Source: Elysia chlorotica (Eukaryota > Mollusca > Gastropoda > Plakobranchidae). Taken from it: a stretch of DNA of 64,000 bases. Location of the stretch: the NCBI GenBank assembly GCA_003991915.1, contig RQTK01000356.1, forward strand, positions 325,533 through 389,532. Reading direction: 5' to 3'. Within the stretch, counting starts at the first letter, position 1, and each line of letters opens with the position of its first letter. The notes beneath the pieces were generated by a model that was not told where the DNA came from, searched no databases, and saw only the letters and a list, made by a program, of their open reading frames with translations. Made by a program: the position numbers and the translations under genes. This document shows positions 14,588-26,717 of this stretch, piece after piece.

Positions 14588-14625
14588 ATACAGAATAACT
14601 TTATTGATCCCAAAGGGAAATAATA
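14588..14625 (+). repeat. LINE 3'-tail-like motif
   Basis: Carries the words ACTTTATTGATCCCAAAGGG and AAATAATA. This type of segment is familiar to me from 3' ends of non-LTR retrotransposons and their SINEs in aquatic animals. No body of an element is visible next to it, so it is at most a 5'-truncated stub. Confidence 0.35.
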
Positions 14626-15506
14626 TAATTGTTATTGCGTATTTATGTTATGTTTTCTATTATTCATTTATATGTTGTTGTTGTTGTTGTTGTTTATATT
14701 TTTTTTTATTTTTACCTTAATTTTGTTTGTCTTTAACTTTCATTTTTTTCTCTGCATTTAAATTTGATAAAGGAGTTGTGATTTTACATTATAATGCTAT
14801 GATCTACAATTTTTTTTATTATTTTACTACTATTTTTCATCTCTACCCTTCTCCCTTTTTTCATTTTGATCTTATGTATATTGTGACATATGCTAAATGG
14901 GTAAGGGGTAGGGTTTTAATTTATATAATATACATAAAGGTTTACCTTCATCCACTTTTGTGAGTGAAGTTTTACAAAGCAATGCCAGTTTTTTTCTATT
15001 TTAGTATTATACTAAATAAACCATAATCATGTGATGCCTTACATTCATCGTTCTTTGTTTTTACTTTGATTTATCTTCAAGTTACTGTGTTTTGTCATAT
15101 ATCATCTGTTTGTATGATTGTTATGTGGAATGGTAGAAAGAAGAAAGTGATATTGAAATACTTCTTATAATCTTCATACAAGGGATACAAAAGTTATCAA
15201 GACAAAATCGAATCAGTCAAAGACATTTTAATTAAATAAGAGTGTGAAGAGAAAAAATTCAATATGTATTTTGACCTGTTTGACAATAACCCTTGAGTGA
15301 GTGTTGCTAAATCATGAATAAAAGAAAAAAACATGAACCATGTTAGATGTAGAAGCCGCTTTAGCCTTCTATATTAAAGTTGAGTGCAATTGAAATGAAC
15401 CTGGTTAAGAATTTGATTAGTCAACATCATATGATACATATGTATCTTGTATCGCAGTCACTGATCATCAGAGGGCCGACTACCCTGCTTCAGTGCCACC
15501 TCTTTT

Positions 15507-15579
15507 TCTACATAATCCACTGTTCTTACAACAGCCAATAATACCCCCTCCCTTTAGGGTGTAATATTCAAACGCCCCC
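15507..15579 (+). repeat. Direct repeat, copy 1
   Basis: About 73 bases starting TTCTACATAATCCACTG and ending ATTCAAACGCCCCC. It is repeated almost identically, with a one-C length difference, at 17769-17844. The two copies bracket the first coding exon of the Cbx gene. Element type unknown. Confidence 0.85.
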
Positions 15580-15770
15580 TAGAGGAGCGTCTAAACGCCC
15601 AACGACAAAAGAAAAGATCCTTTTGCGGCGGCGGGGTCATGGACTGTGATACACGAGTAATAGTCGATATAATCATCCCCCTACGCACATTCGCTCACAA
15701 AGGCTGCGCCTCGCGCAGAACGCTATTACCTCACAAACCCGACCACATTTGAAGAAACACTCCCCTCTTT
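15560..15770. promoter_or_regulatory. CpG-richer patch upstream of Cbx; possible promoter or element remnant
   Basis: This stretch stands out from AT-rich surroundings by clustered CG dinucleotides (CGGCGGCGGGG, CTCGCGCAG) and has a hairpin-capable palindrome, arms CTGCGC (15704-15709) and GCGCAG (15713-15718). It lies about 0.8 kb before the Cbx start codon. It could be part of the Cbx promoter, or a GC-rich insertion linked to the direct repeat at its left edge. Evidence is composition only. Confidence 0.25.
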
Positions 15771-16500
15771 CTCACCCCTTGTTACTTCATGTACTATGTA
15801 GTCTTACGCTATGTAGTATAAAATAGACTGTATTCTCTACTTTTGTTTTTATTACTGGTGAAGCCATTAAAGGCGTAAAATATACATTTATTTTTCCTAT
15901 TTCTAGTTGTGTTTGATTTATTGTGTCCCTCAGTTGCTAAGTTGTGCGTAATCCTCTCTTTATTATTATATCGATCACATGATACAGACACCGGCCTAGC
16001 CTGTAGTCAGGAGGGAAAACAGAGGCCATTTATGTTGGGATGGAGCCTGTAATCTTGTGATTTGCCTAGGTGTCCATGGGGCATCTACCTCACCCCCCCC
16101 CCTTTTTTTTTCTCTATCGTGACCAAAGATGCAATAGGCATGCTATTATAATCAAACATTATCCAATAAGTGGAATTTGAGCAGAGAAACCAAAGAAAAT
16201 GAAAAAATGTATAGGAATAAGGGCAATTATATTAGAGAACAATGTATACGCTTCCGAAGTGGAACATGCTAAATTGTTTGGTTTGAAGAAAAATTCCACT
16301 TGGGTTTTGTAAAAGTTTCACAGAATTGAAAAAAAAAAAAAGCATAAAACAGCAGCTGAAATTGACACCTCTTGATTCAGTCGTAAGATAATTATAATAA
16401 ACCCAAAATTCATCGAAAACTGAGCAAACGATCCACTTCCTGTTTATCCATTGTTCACTGTTTACTTTCAATCTAGTCCGTCTCTTTTCAATCTCATTCT

Positions 16501-19500
16501 ATGGCTCACACAAAGATGGGTGAGAGAGTCTTCGCCGCAGAGTGTATTCAAAAGCGTCGTGTCCGAAAGGTAGGATTTTATGTTATTTTACTTTTAGTTC
16601 GTTTAAAAATAATTCCTCCAGATGATTGCTAAAATGAATCTTGATAAATCTCGACAATGTCTAGGGTAGATAAAGATTTATTTGTAATCCAACTTGGTCT
16701 CCTTAGACTGAGACTGAGATCGAAAGTCCAAATCATGTCAACAGAAACAAAATGATCACCCTAGATATAGATCTAGAATTAGATCCTAAGATCTTTGGAA
16801 TCTTTATCATCTAGATGCTACGTCTAGCTAAGTATATTGATCTCTAGATCTAGATCTAGGTCTATAAATTGAGGATTAGATAAAGATGAGTTTACACTCC
16901 TGGTCAACATTTCCATCTAGAATTTACATGCGCAAGACCTGTCTAGTTTTGAGGTCCTTTGCCTATCCTGTACAATCAAATGGGTGGGTGGGCGGGATTC
17001 CATGGGAGAGTAGGTAAGATTCAATTGCATCGAAGTCAGTCAACCTGTGGAGAGCTCTAGACAGACAGACAGACAGACAGATTGACAGAGCAAGCGAGTG
17101 TGAGGGACAGAGATAGAGTTTCAATTCTAAACAAATCTGCTTGTGTATGTTTGTCCACACCACACCCCCCTTCCTCGCCCGCATTGAACACATGTGTATG
17201 TATACATGTTCAAATAAACAATTGAATACAATCAAATCGCTTCCAGCCTTTTGAATCAAACAAATCATGCCAATACAATAAAAAAAATAATAACAAAAAG
17301 ACAGGAAGGATAGCTGACAGGTATTTTATTCAATTTTAATAGAAAAAAAATAATAACTTAAACTAGGGAGTAGATCTACAGCTGGCAGGCATTATAATCG
17401 AATCCCGCCCGTCCACCCATATGATCGTCCCCAGGCTAGGGACCACGAAACTCATCTTTGCAAGTCCTGTTGATCTTGTTATGTTCCCATATAATCTCAA
17501 TTTGCGTTTTCTCATTGTTGTGAAGATCAGTATAAATATTAGAGCCCAATAGCACGCCTGATACTGTTCCTCACTTTATCATGCGGCATGGTCTCTGTAA
17601 AAGATGCCCAATGAAAGTCTTCGAAAGCATCTCCTTTCTGTGAGAATCTGAAATGCTTTCAAAGAGTTGAAAGACATATAAATAAAAAATGGAGAGAAAC
17701 TGCATCTATCTGAAACTTTGTGTAATCACAGTTGGCCATTATAAGATAATGTATGATATATACCAGTTCTTCTACATAATCCACTGTTCTTACAACAGCC
17801 AATAATACCCCCCTCCCTTTAGGGTGTAATATTCAAACGCCCCCAAGACGAGGGTTTTTGGAAGTGTGCAGTCATCGATGTGGTGAATTTTCTTTTATTT
17901 TGGAGAGGACGACTTTTATGAGTCTTATATTTTGAGTGTATACCTACACTGAGCTTGTACACAATCACCCAGCTTCTTGTGAAAACACTCTCTCTCTCTC
18001 TCTCGCTTATTCTTCTTCATCTTCTGACTGTCTCTGTCTTTTTTTTTTTTTTCAAAGGTATATTCCATATCTATCTCTGCTTCTCTCCCTCTCTTGCCTA
18101 CGCATGTACATTTGCAATGAGTCTGCAATTTAAGTAAATTAAAGAGGGGCATATCAATCTTGTTAAGTTGTCTAATAATGAATGAATACTCATCTAGCCC
18201 AATGATGATTAGCGGAGAATGGTATGGCAGAGACTAGAATTAGACACGGTTTTACACTTGAAGTTCAAAGAAAATACTAGTGGATCAGTTGATAACATTG
18301 CTAATGCTAGTACACATTTTAGCATGCCAATGTTTCCTATAGGAAAGCTTTCTCAAAGAGGGGAAAATTCGTGAAATAAATAAACTGTTGACACAAAGCT
18401 TTATAATTATATATATACAAACCAAAGTAAGTACTGTTTACAATCACATTTAGTCAGTGGTATTTACTGTAAAAATCCGTAGTCATGTGGAAACAATTGC
18501 TAACTATTTTGACGATCAATTCCTGAAAGTACATCTGCTTTGTGGTTACAAACTTAGTACCGGTGTTTGTACCCTTAGTTTTAGAGGATTCAGTTGTATT
18601 GTCAGTTTTATCTATTTAGCAATAATATACTTCACTTTCTAAGCCGTTTCTGTTTTTACAGGAAACTTGGAAAGAGGTGTACCTATGAATTTACAAGTGT
18701 AATAAAACGGTTTGGAAACTGCTTTGAAAATTATTTTCTGATATATATATATACACTTATTTGGTTAAGCAAATCATAGGACCTGTCAGCTTATAAGTGA
18801 ATTGACATTTTTCTAATGATCTATAAAAGTTTAAAGGAGCATTCCAATTTGACCACTTGCAATGCAAATGCAACCAAATTATTTAAATATAAATGACTTT
18901 TTTTAATTGGTAAGTGTTCAAGTATCACATTTTTAACCAGCAGATGTTTCTCGTTTCTTTTTTTTTTGTTCAGGGCAAGGTTGAATATTTTGTGAAATGG
19001 AAGGGTTGGTCAATCAAGTAAGTACATCCTAATCTATGGGCCTTGTTTTTGGTTGTGTTTTATTTTTATTTTATTTTTATGCTTCATTTTTGTGGTGGAA
19101 ATTTAAATTTATAAAGAACAAATTCAAATTAAGCCTTACTTACATGCCCCATGTCACCCCAGTTGTATAATGGCCTAACTAGGAAAATAAGCAGTGTGAG
19201 AAATTAGGATTACAGACCGTCTGTTGCAACCATGAATTTTGCACAAAAATGTAATGATACATATATATATAATTATACACCACCACGTATAGTAAAATAT
19301 GACATAGGAATTTATCATTCACAAAAAAAAATTGGCGATTACAAAAAAAATTTCACCAAAATCTTAAATGCGCTCATATATTTTCTTAAAACACTGGTGT
19401 GTGTAGATATGACATTATACAACGTGAACTGGGTTGGCAATGTAGTAAGTCAATTCAAGAGTTGTCAGCGTTTAATAATTGACAAATTGGCGAATTTTCT

Positions 19501-21935
19501 TTGTCTTTTGTTTTGGAGAGGATGGCTTTTATAAAGTCTTATTTTATAACTTATATAAATCCTTTTCAATCAATTATAAATTGGGATCAATCTATAATTG
19601 ATTAAGTCTTTTTGACTGCCATCTTTCAGGTTAAAATTGTCTTCTTATCAAGTGATTTACGTTTCCGCAGATACAACACATGGGAACCGGAAGAGAACAT
19701 TTTGGACAGTCGGTTGATAGATCAATTTAAGTAAGTCTTCTATGTAACATGATGGCAAAATTAATTTGGAATTAGGGTCACCAGGTAATAACTTCTGTAG
19801 AAATTGTGGAGAATTTTAATAAGTATTATCTCCATGTTTGTATTTGGCTTTTTTTATCGGCCCCATGTGATATGATCAGGATTGATCGGCCAGGCTGAAA
19901 ATGTTGAAGTTTGTTGATATTTTATGCCCTATTGCTCACTATATGAAAATCCATGCCATTTGTTGTAGTTACCATCTGTCAGACACTTTCTTCTTGGTCT
20001 CTATCACCATAATTAACACTGTGTGTTTGTCAGCGTTTACTTATGAGTATACAAAGAAAAAGAAAAGATGTTATTGTCAATTATGGCATACGTTTTTATA
20101 TTTGCTTATTTGAATCAATTCACTTTTAACTGAAACTTCTTTGTTTTACATGAATTAAGTTCCTTATTGGTGTTCTTTTGGTAAATTTATTACAGGAGTA
20201 GCATAATATTATATAGGACCGTTTTATGAAACTTAAACTAAGTGTAATAGTTTTGTAAATATTTTGGTGTTTTTGTTCTGGAAGAGAAAAACCTTAGTAC
20301 AAATAATTTCTTTTTGTCTTTTCTCAGAAGAGAAGGCAAGTCAGGATACAAAAGAGGCCCGAAGGCCAAAAAGGCCAGAGTACATGTAAGTAGTGTTACA
20401 TTTTTCTTGTCTTCTCTATTGATTGTAAACAATAACCTATTTAATAAGGTGTGTATCACTTATTGTTTATATAGGTTTCCATTTCACTTTAAAGGAACAT
20501 CACATTACTAAACATTTAACTAAAGAAAGACTTCTTAATATCTTACACCATGAACCATAAATATTTAGTTATAAAAGTTGATCAATAATGCTGGTTTTTA
20601 ACAGTTAGGTAAACCTATCTGGTACTAAGTTAGAAATGATTTGCTTAGGTAGTGTTATATGGCTTTGCTGATTGGCAAACACAATGACAATTTTATTATA
20701 TGGTAAATACAATAATTAAATTATGTACGTCTAAAAAATCGCCAAAATATTTTATTCTCTGTTTATGTATTTTCTCCTTTGCCCAAATACTTTGATCAAA
20801 GACATTTATCTTATGAAGTTTAGGGGGGGGGGGGGCATATTTTATTCTCTGTTTATGAATGTTCTACTTTGATCAAAGTGGGGGGGGGGGGGGATTTATT
20901 ATTCTTGTCTCTTTTTTATGTTTGAATATTTGTAAAGAATTCAATTAAAATTTTAATACACTTTAACATCAATAGTATTTTTCGGTCTATATTATATTTA
21001 CATAATTGGGTATTTTTATTAACATAAAAAAAAACAGTTTTCTATAATTATGTAGTTTAACAAATAACATGTACTACATGTATTTCTTCTATTTTCTCTA
21101 CACGTTGGTTCAGGAAACTCGCAATGATGACACTGATGACTCAGATGAGGATGAAGAAAGTGAAAACGAAGACAGTGAGGATGATGAGGAAAACGACAGT
21201 GAAAGCAGTAGCTCAGAGTCCAGTGACCCAGCCCCAGACCCCAAGAAGCACGGCAGTTCATCTTATCAAAAAGACAAAGATCGTGACAAATCTAGATCTG
21301 GCGGTAAAAAATCTGGTCAGCCTGTTAAAAGAGGCCCAGGGCGGCCTCCCAAAAACCCAAACCATCCAAGCTACGTTCCGCCACCTGGCAAATCAAAAAT
21401 ACAACCCTCCAAGCCAAAGGCTCCGATCAGTGGGGGCAAAAAACCTCCGCCAAAGAAAACTCAGTTGAAGGCGAAACCTTCAAAGTCGGCATCTGAATCT
21501 CGGAACTCTAGTGAACCAGCATCCCTTGAAACAAAATCTAGCTCCACTCAGGATTGTGAGGGTGAATCTTCTAGGAACAAAGAAAAAGAGAATGTTGTGA
21601 AACCATCCTCAACTGCTGACGATAAACCTTCTAAAGGAAACCAAAAGTCAGCAACAAAATCTGTAGACAGTGAGGACAAGCCTAGTAACGGTCCTCAGGC
21701 CGTCAAGACCCCTTTGGTGGATAATGCAATCTATGACTTTCCGTCTGACGACTGTGAATCAAATAAAGGCTCGATCAACATGAACATGCCGGTGGGGATC
21801 TGGCAAAAGAAGAAGTACTGGGTGCCCTCCAGCATGGACAAGGCTATAATTGATAGTATTGTTATCACAGATGTGGACACAGGCCAGGGGATGGTCACCG
21901 TCAGGGAATGTGCAATAGAGAAAGGATTTTTTTAA
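16501..21935 (+). CDS. CBX: Polycomb CBX protein (chromobox, PRC1 subunit)
   Basis: Orthologue of the Polycomb/CBX2-4-6-7-8 group, the PRC1 subunit that reads H3K27me3. Coding exons: 16501-16569, 18974-19017, 19671-19730, 20328-20385, 21114-21935; 350 residues. The N-terminal chromodomain (about 7-58) begins GERVFAAE and has aromatic-cage residues at F11, W32 and W35, the same numbers as in human CBX7, plus NTWEPEENILD. Then come a basic linker (KRGPKAKK), an acidic Ser/Asp/Glu tract (about 82-118), and KRGPGRPPK (149-157), an AT-hook-like GRP motif as in CBX2. A long Lys/Ser/Pro-rich disordered middle precedes the C-terminal Pc box (324-350; IVITDV, VTVREC, EKGFF), the RING1-binding segment. 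Three introns split the chromodomain region. HP1 is excluded by the Pc box and lack of a chromoshadow domain. An in-frame ATG at codon 6 is an alternative start. Confidence 0.95.
17058..17092 (+). repeat. (CAGA)n short tandem repeat
   Basis: Five to six CAGA units inside Cbx intron 1. The neighbouring run of purine-rich sequence produces a spurious minus-strand frame. Confidence 0.85.
17769..17844 (+). repeat. Direct repeat, copy 2 (Cbx intron 1)
   Basis: Near-identical partner of 15507-15579, in the same orientation. Similarity stops abruptly after the CGCCCCC run on the right. Confidence 0.85.
20745..20895 (+). repeat. Imperfect duplicate ending in two poly-G runs (Cbx intron 4)
   Basis: Two adjacent imperfect copies share ATATTTTATTCTCTGTTTATG and CTTTGATCAAAG words, and each ends in a pure G run: about 13 G at 20823-20835 and about 14 G at 20880-20893. 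Single uninterrupted G runs of this length could fold as quadruplexes or stall polymerase. Confidence 0.75.
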
Positions 21936-22592
21936 AAGACTGAAGAAGAAAACTCAATATTTATTCATTGGGATCCACTTAAGAAAAATTATGGCTTTGT
22001 ATAAAGCATTTCCCAGGCACTGATTGCTTTATTTTCACTTTATAGTCACTGTTTAATATAGGTAAGCATTGGATCATAAATTGCGTTTTTAGGATGTCAA
22101 GAGGTTTATCTGGATTGGATTCCACTGAACATGTAATATTTTTTTCCCATAATGTTTTTCATAGTGAAACAAAAAAAAATGCAATTTATAGCTTAGGAGT
22201 TTAGTTTTCCTGTGGCCTCTTGGTTTAATTCCTGAAATTTTTTAACGGTGCTGGCGAACACAGATCACATTTAATGTTCATGTTTTGAACAATATCCTAA
22301 TCTTCTGTCTGTGTCTGCTTTTTCTTGTAGTTTTTGCCAATAGCATTAAGCCTTTGGAAAACTTTTAAGAGAATGCCTGGTTCAAAAATGTAAAAAAAAA
22401 AAACAATATTACTTAACATGTAACTTGGATGCAGAACTTAAGATAATTTAAATTCATTCTTATGGAATGCGTTATAGGTTTACTTGATGGATTTTATGGT
22501 GCAAAATCTTAAAGAAACAAAATTTTATTTTTTATAATGTATGCGCTTGTTCTTATTGTATCGTTTTTTGGCTCGGTGGTTGTATAAGTGTA

Positions 22593-22598
22593 AATAAA
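22593..22598 (+). terminator. Probable Cbx poly(A) signal
   Basis: AATAAA about 660 bases after the Cbx stop codon, followed by a T/GT-rich stretch (TTTGTTGTGTTTTGTTTG at about 22630). This is the best placed hexamer for the Cbx 3' end. Confidence 0.6.
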
Positions 22599-22813
22599 TG
22601 GCATAAAATATTATATAATGTTATTAAAATTTGTTGTGTTTTGTTTGAATCAAAAATATAAGACTAGGTCTTCCTCGAAAAATAATATGGTCTGAAAATG
22701 AAGTGGATGATTTAGGCATGTTGTATTGGGCTTTGGTGTTTTTTAACAGTTATGCAAAAAAATTTAAGTTTCAGTGCTTGTCTGATGACTATTGCTTTTT
22801 CATACTATCTCTC

Positions 22814-23678
22814 TAGCATGCTTGTGTGGGACCACCAATCTAAACGGTGTTTGGGTTCCATCACTGTCGAAGTGTGTCAACGTAGCACAGAACGCTGTGA
22901 AGTCACTGCAAAAGAGAAGAGTGGCAAGGCACTTAGCAATAGCAACCAAAGTATTTATTCCCCAATGCTGCCAGATAGGACGGCACCAACTTTAAATTTT
23001 TCATCTCCATTGTGGAATTTGTTAATTAAACAATCGGATTGGGCTGAAGTGAACACTCCAACCTTTTATGTCCACTACTATTATATCATGATTTACTTAT
23101 ACCTAGGTTGAAATCTTCACCATGTTGGTAAATATTTATGGTTAATTCAAGTTATATTATAACTAGGATTGGTAACAAAACGGGTCAACATACATGTACA
23201 TACAAATAATGGGAGTTGATTTGGGAGAAGATTATACATTGAAAAAGCTTGAATTGATTTTAACAGCATTCCTACTGTCCATATGTGCAACATAATCATG
23301 TAGCTAGAACTAGAAGAGCTAGTTGCCGACAAGATTTTCTGCTTAAGTACCAATCTACCATGTACCATGGTCTAGCGATTTCAACATTTTCCCTAAATTT
23401 AGCCAATTTGTGACTCAGTCCATTATCTTTTCTCATTGTTTTTTTTCCTGCTGTGCTTCTTTTCAACCATTCTGGTTGTCATTACATGTTTCTGCTTTGA
23501 TATTCTGATCACCAGCGGCAATAATGTAAACACCCCAAGCTTTTCGCCTTTTTTAGACAAGTCCTGTAGATCTAATCTACAAGCTAAGTTTAGTGTACCT
23601 ACCGAATCAAGCGCTTCTGTGGGTACACGTGTGCCTACGGAAGCCCTACCTATTTTTAAACAATCCAGTAAGGTCTAA
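22814..23678 (+). other. Possible decayed coding remnant
   Basis: After CTCTCTAG (ending about 22815) a short frame reads CGTTNLNGVWVPSLSKC, faintly like the end of a sushi/CCP or receptor cysteine module. About 0.7 kb further on, another frame (about 23508-23678) has a coding-like Ser/Thr/Pro-rich composition and ends in a stop. Nothing links them, and I recognise no complete domain. Chance open frames remain possible. Confidence 0.2.
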
Positions 23679-24587
23679 TTCTGTTTGTTTTTTGTTGTTT
23701 TTTTGGTTCATAGCATTTTTATCAGAACAATTACAATGTTAGAAAGAAAAGCAATAAATTTGGACATTATGCAAGGGTAAAGGTTTAAAACTGCGGAGTG
23801 AATGTAATAACATATGTGTCTCAAACTCACGTTTTTTTTCAATTATTATTAATGTATATATTGGTCATTGATGATGGCATGACAATATGAACATTTAAAA
23901 AAATTAAAAATATTTAAATAATCATGATACGTGTATAGGCAATACGTCATGTACATTACTGATGCGGACTAAAAAACTACAGTGTAGGCCAAATGGAGAC
24001 AATAATTAAAACTTACCTTTTTTGATACACAAGTGTACTGGATATTAGACGCTTCATTATTTTACTGAGTCTATTATTTTACCATGATTTTACCGCCCTA
24101 AAATGACTTAATATGCAGGCAAGTGTCTTCAAGTGTGAAATTACTACTGTGTATTCTCATTGGAGACAGCATAAGAGAAGAGATAATCCCAAACATTAAA
24201 ACCAATTATCATATATTATCCATTGGAAAATAACAACAAAAAAGAGGTGGTTAATGATTAGGATCTATAAGTAAAAATAAACGTATCCATATCAGTGGAA
24301 TACAGGTGCTATGTTGATTTTCTAACATCTATTGTCAACAACTAAGCTGTACCGCAGCGGTTGTCTGCAACAGTGCAAATCAGCAAGAAATGTTTAAACT
24401 TTTTTTTTTAGTAGGCCTACACTACTTCGAAAAATTAATGTGTTCGGCATCAATTGTGTCTCGGGAAATCAAACCCCGAATACGATAGCGAATGTGCACT
24501 AGGAAAAAAAAAGTGCATATCTAATAATCTATGTTGTTTACCGTATGAATATTGGTACTAAATATAGGCCTACATTAAAATTAACGG

Positions 24588-24590
<3 letters not shown>

Positions 24591-24648
<58 letters not shown>
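24591..24648 (+). repeat. (CT)n microsatellite
   Basis: Perfect CT run of 58 bases. Confidence 0.95.
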
Positions 24649-24651
<3 letters not shown>

Positions 24652-25009
24652 CACAATAAAAACTATGTAAATCCTATTGAAGAATATAATTTATGTCGTC
24701 TTCATTGAAAAGTATTGCCTAAGGGCAACAACAACTTGCACATAAACGAAGTTTTATGTGGGATTGGATCAAGAAAGTTAATTTGCCGGCAAAAAATGTA
24801 TCACAAGTCCATTTTTGTTATGAATGCTGGCTTTCTAATCTACAATGAATCGCGCCATATCTTTGCTTGTAGCAAATTCAGCTTTACGACACTCGATTTA
24901 GTCACAGGATTACGACAGGATGAGATCTCCAAATCTATATTTAAAAAAAAAAATCCTACCCACCTTTCGAGATAAATTCGACGGACCACGTCGGAAAACC
25001 CTACCGTTA

Positions 25010-25285
25010 CGGGGCGCGGTGACTCTGAGGTAGAACATCGGCTTCCGACGAAAAAAGGTCCAGATAAAGATCAAACGATTTTGCTGCATACTACATGTAG
25101 TTGGGTCGGTGTCAGTACAATGTAGTCTATAGGCCTAATGTGACTGTCTGAGACAGGAGTCATGGCATCCCCGCCCTGTCTCGCATTGAGGCAGCACATA
25201 AAATTATCAGACGTCAGTTTTGGGGCCCGTCCACGATATATCCTATGTTGTGTTGATGATGGGCGTTAAACCAACTCAACTCCAC
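25010..25285 (+). repeat. SINE copy, full length
   Basis: Best-preserved member of the family in the window. It has a tRNA-like head (GGCGCGGTGACTCTGAGG, AACATCGGCTTCCGACG), then GTTGGGTCGGTGTCAGTAC, the core GAGACAGGAGTCATGGCATC, the block TTATCAGACGTCAGT and GGGGCCCGTCCACGATATA, and a 3' end GGGCGTTAAACCAACTCAAC. The last part resembles tails that SINEs borrow from partner LINEs. Confidence 0.8.
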
Positions 25286-25748
25286 CCAACCCACAGGGGC
25301 GAGGTAATTTCACCCGTTGTCGTCGTGTGGATCGTAATGCCTGTACGTATATTCCTTACACCGAATCAACCAGTAGGGAAAAGACGAAGCGGCGCTCTAC
25401 CTTTGCAACACCTTGCTCCACATAAAATGTGCAAGTACTGAAGTAGAATACATGTAGACTACAACACGTACATGGGGATGTATAGCACCAGAGAGCGTGA
25501 AATAGCCTCTGGTACTACACTTAATGGCGTGTGCCATAAGCAGAATCATTACATGTATTAATGCTCGTGATTGAGGGTGCAAGATGTAAGGAGGAAAGTG
25601 CGAAAGACAGAGACAGAGACAAAAATGGCATTGAGATAAAACGAGTTGAATTTTTAAGTGCGGGTGCGGGTGTGGGTGTGTGTAGAGAGAGAGAGACAGA
25701 GGCATGCAGACAGGCAGACAGACAGATATATACATTTTAAAGGATTGG

Positions 25749-26717
25749 TAATTTAAAACAATAAACAACTGGAGAAACCATTAAATCAGAAAAAAAGAGT
25801 GCGTAAAGGGAGAGGGGGGAGGGAGAGACAGACAGAGAGAGAGAGCGAGAATGACAGAGATAGTTGTATATTCATTTGGGTTCAATCAGTGAATGTTTGA
25901 ATAAAATTCAAATTCATGGAAAAAAAAACAAGTCAATTGTTTTTCCAATAATTATCCTCCAGAGGCCAAAAGTGTGGTTTTAACATGAACTCATCTTCAA
26001 TAATAGATTGCTTAGTTAAACAAATTCAAAATCTCAATTACATTAAAAAAAAAATTAATCACCAACTACAATTATTTAAAACACTTTTAGTTCAATTATC
26101 GCTCTGTAGTGATCGATTTAATTTCTAATCAATGGAAAAGGAGAAAAACGGTAAGAGGTGGGTATTTTTTTTTTAAATTAATGAATAGAAATTCAGTCGA
26201 TCTTCTTTCACCTAGAAGCCTAAATATTTTATAGGGCCTACATGTACCATTAATAAACTAAATTTTTTAAATATTACTATACTTTAACTTATGATTTGAC
26301 AAACAAACAAACAGACAGACGACACGTGTAGTTACTGCACGAATAAACTTTCTCTTTCAAAACTTCGATTTTATTGTTTACGTTTCCAAACTCTCATCAA
26401 AGATGTAATCCTGTTTTCTTAATTGGAGATGGTCATATCCTACTAAACAAAAGGTTCAATTTGAAAGAAAAAAAAAAAAAGTTATTAAATTTTTAAAAAA
26501 GGGTGGGGTAGTTGAGAGTGTTTTGTTGTTGTTGTTTGTTTGTTTTTATTATTTTTTTAGACCCTATCTCACTAGAATGGTATTCCGTTTTGGGTCTAAT
26601 AATTAAATTTATAAAAAAAACACGAGATACCATGACCGAGCTAACCAGTTCTTCGCTTTATGTTCCAGAATTCCGGCAGTTTGGCTAACACTTTTTTGGA
26701 TAGGGATATGCCTACAA
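25749..26717 (+). repeat. Tandem duplication, unit 1 (about 969 bp)
   Basis: Begins TAATTTAAAACAATAAACAA and ends GGGATATGCCTACAA. It is followed directly by a near-identical second unit. Contains a GA-rich tract (about 25805-25860) but no recognisable gene. The few differences from unit 2 are mostly in homopolymers and the GA tract, which points to a recent duplication. Confidence 0.9.

Larger units (their letters stand above)
10316..16500. other. Rab 3' UTR and Rab-Cbx intergenic DNA
   Basis: No gene recognised. The Rab 3' UTR begins here. AATAAA hexamers occur at about 13788 and near 15014 and 15318, none decisive. Contents listed separately: a SINE copy, a CT microsatellite, a LINE-tail-like motif, a direct repeat and a CpG-richer patch upstream of Cbx. 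The rest is AT-rich with many short T runs. Confidence 0.5.
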
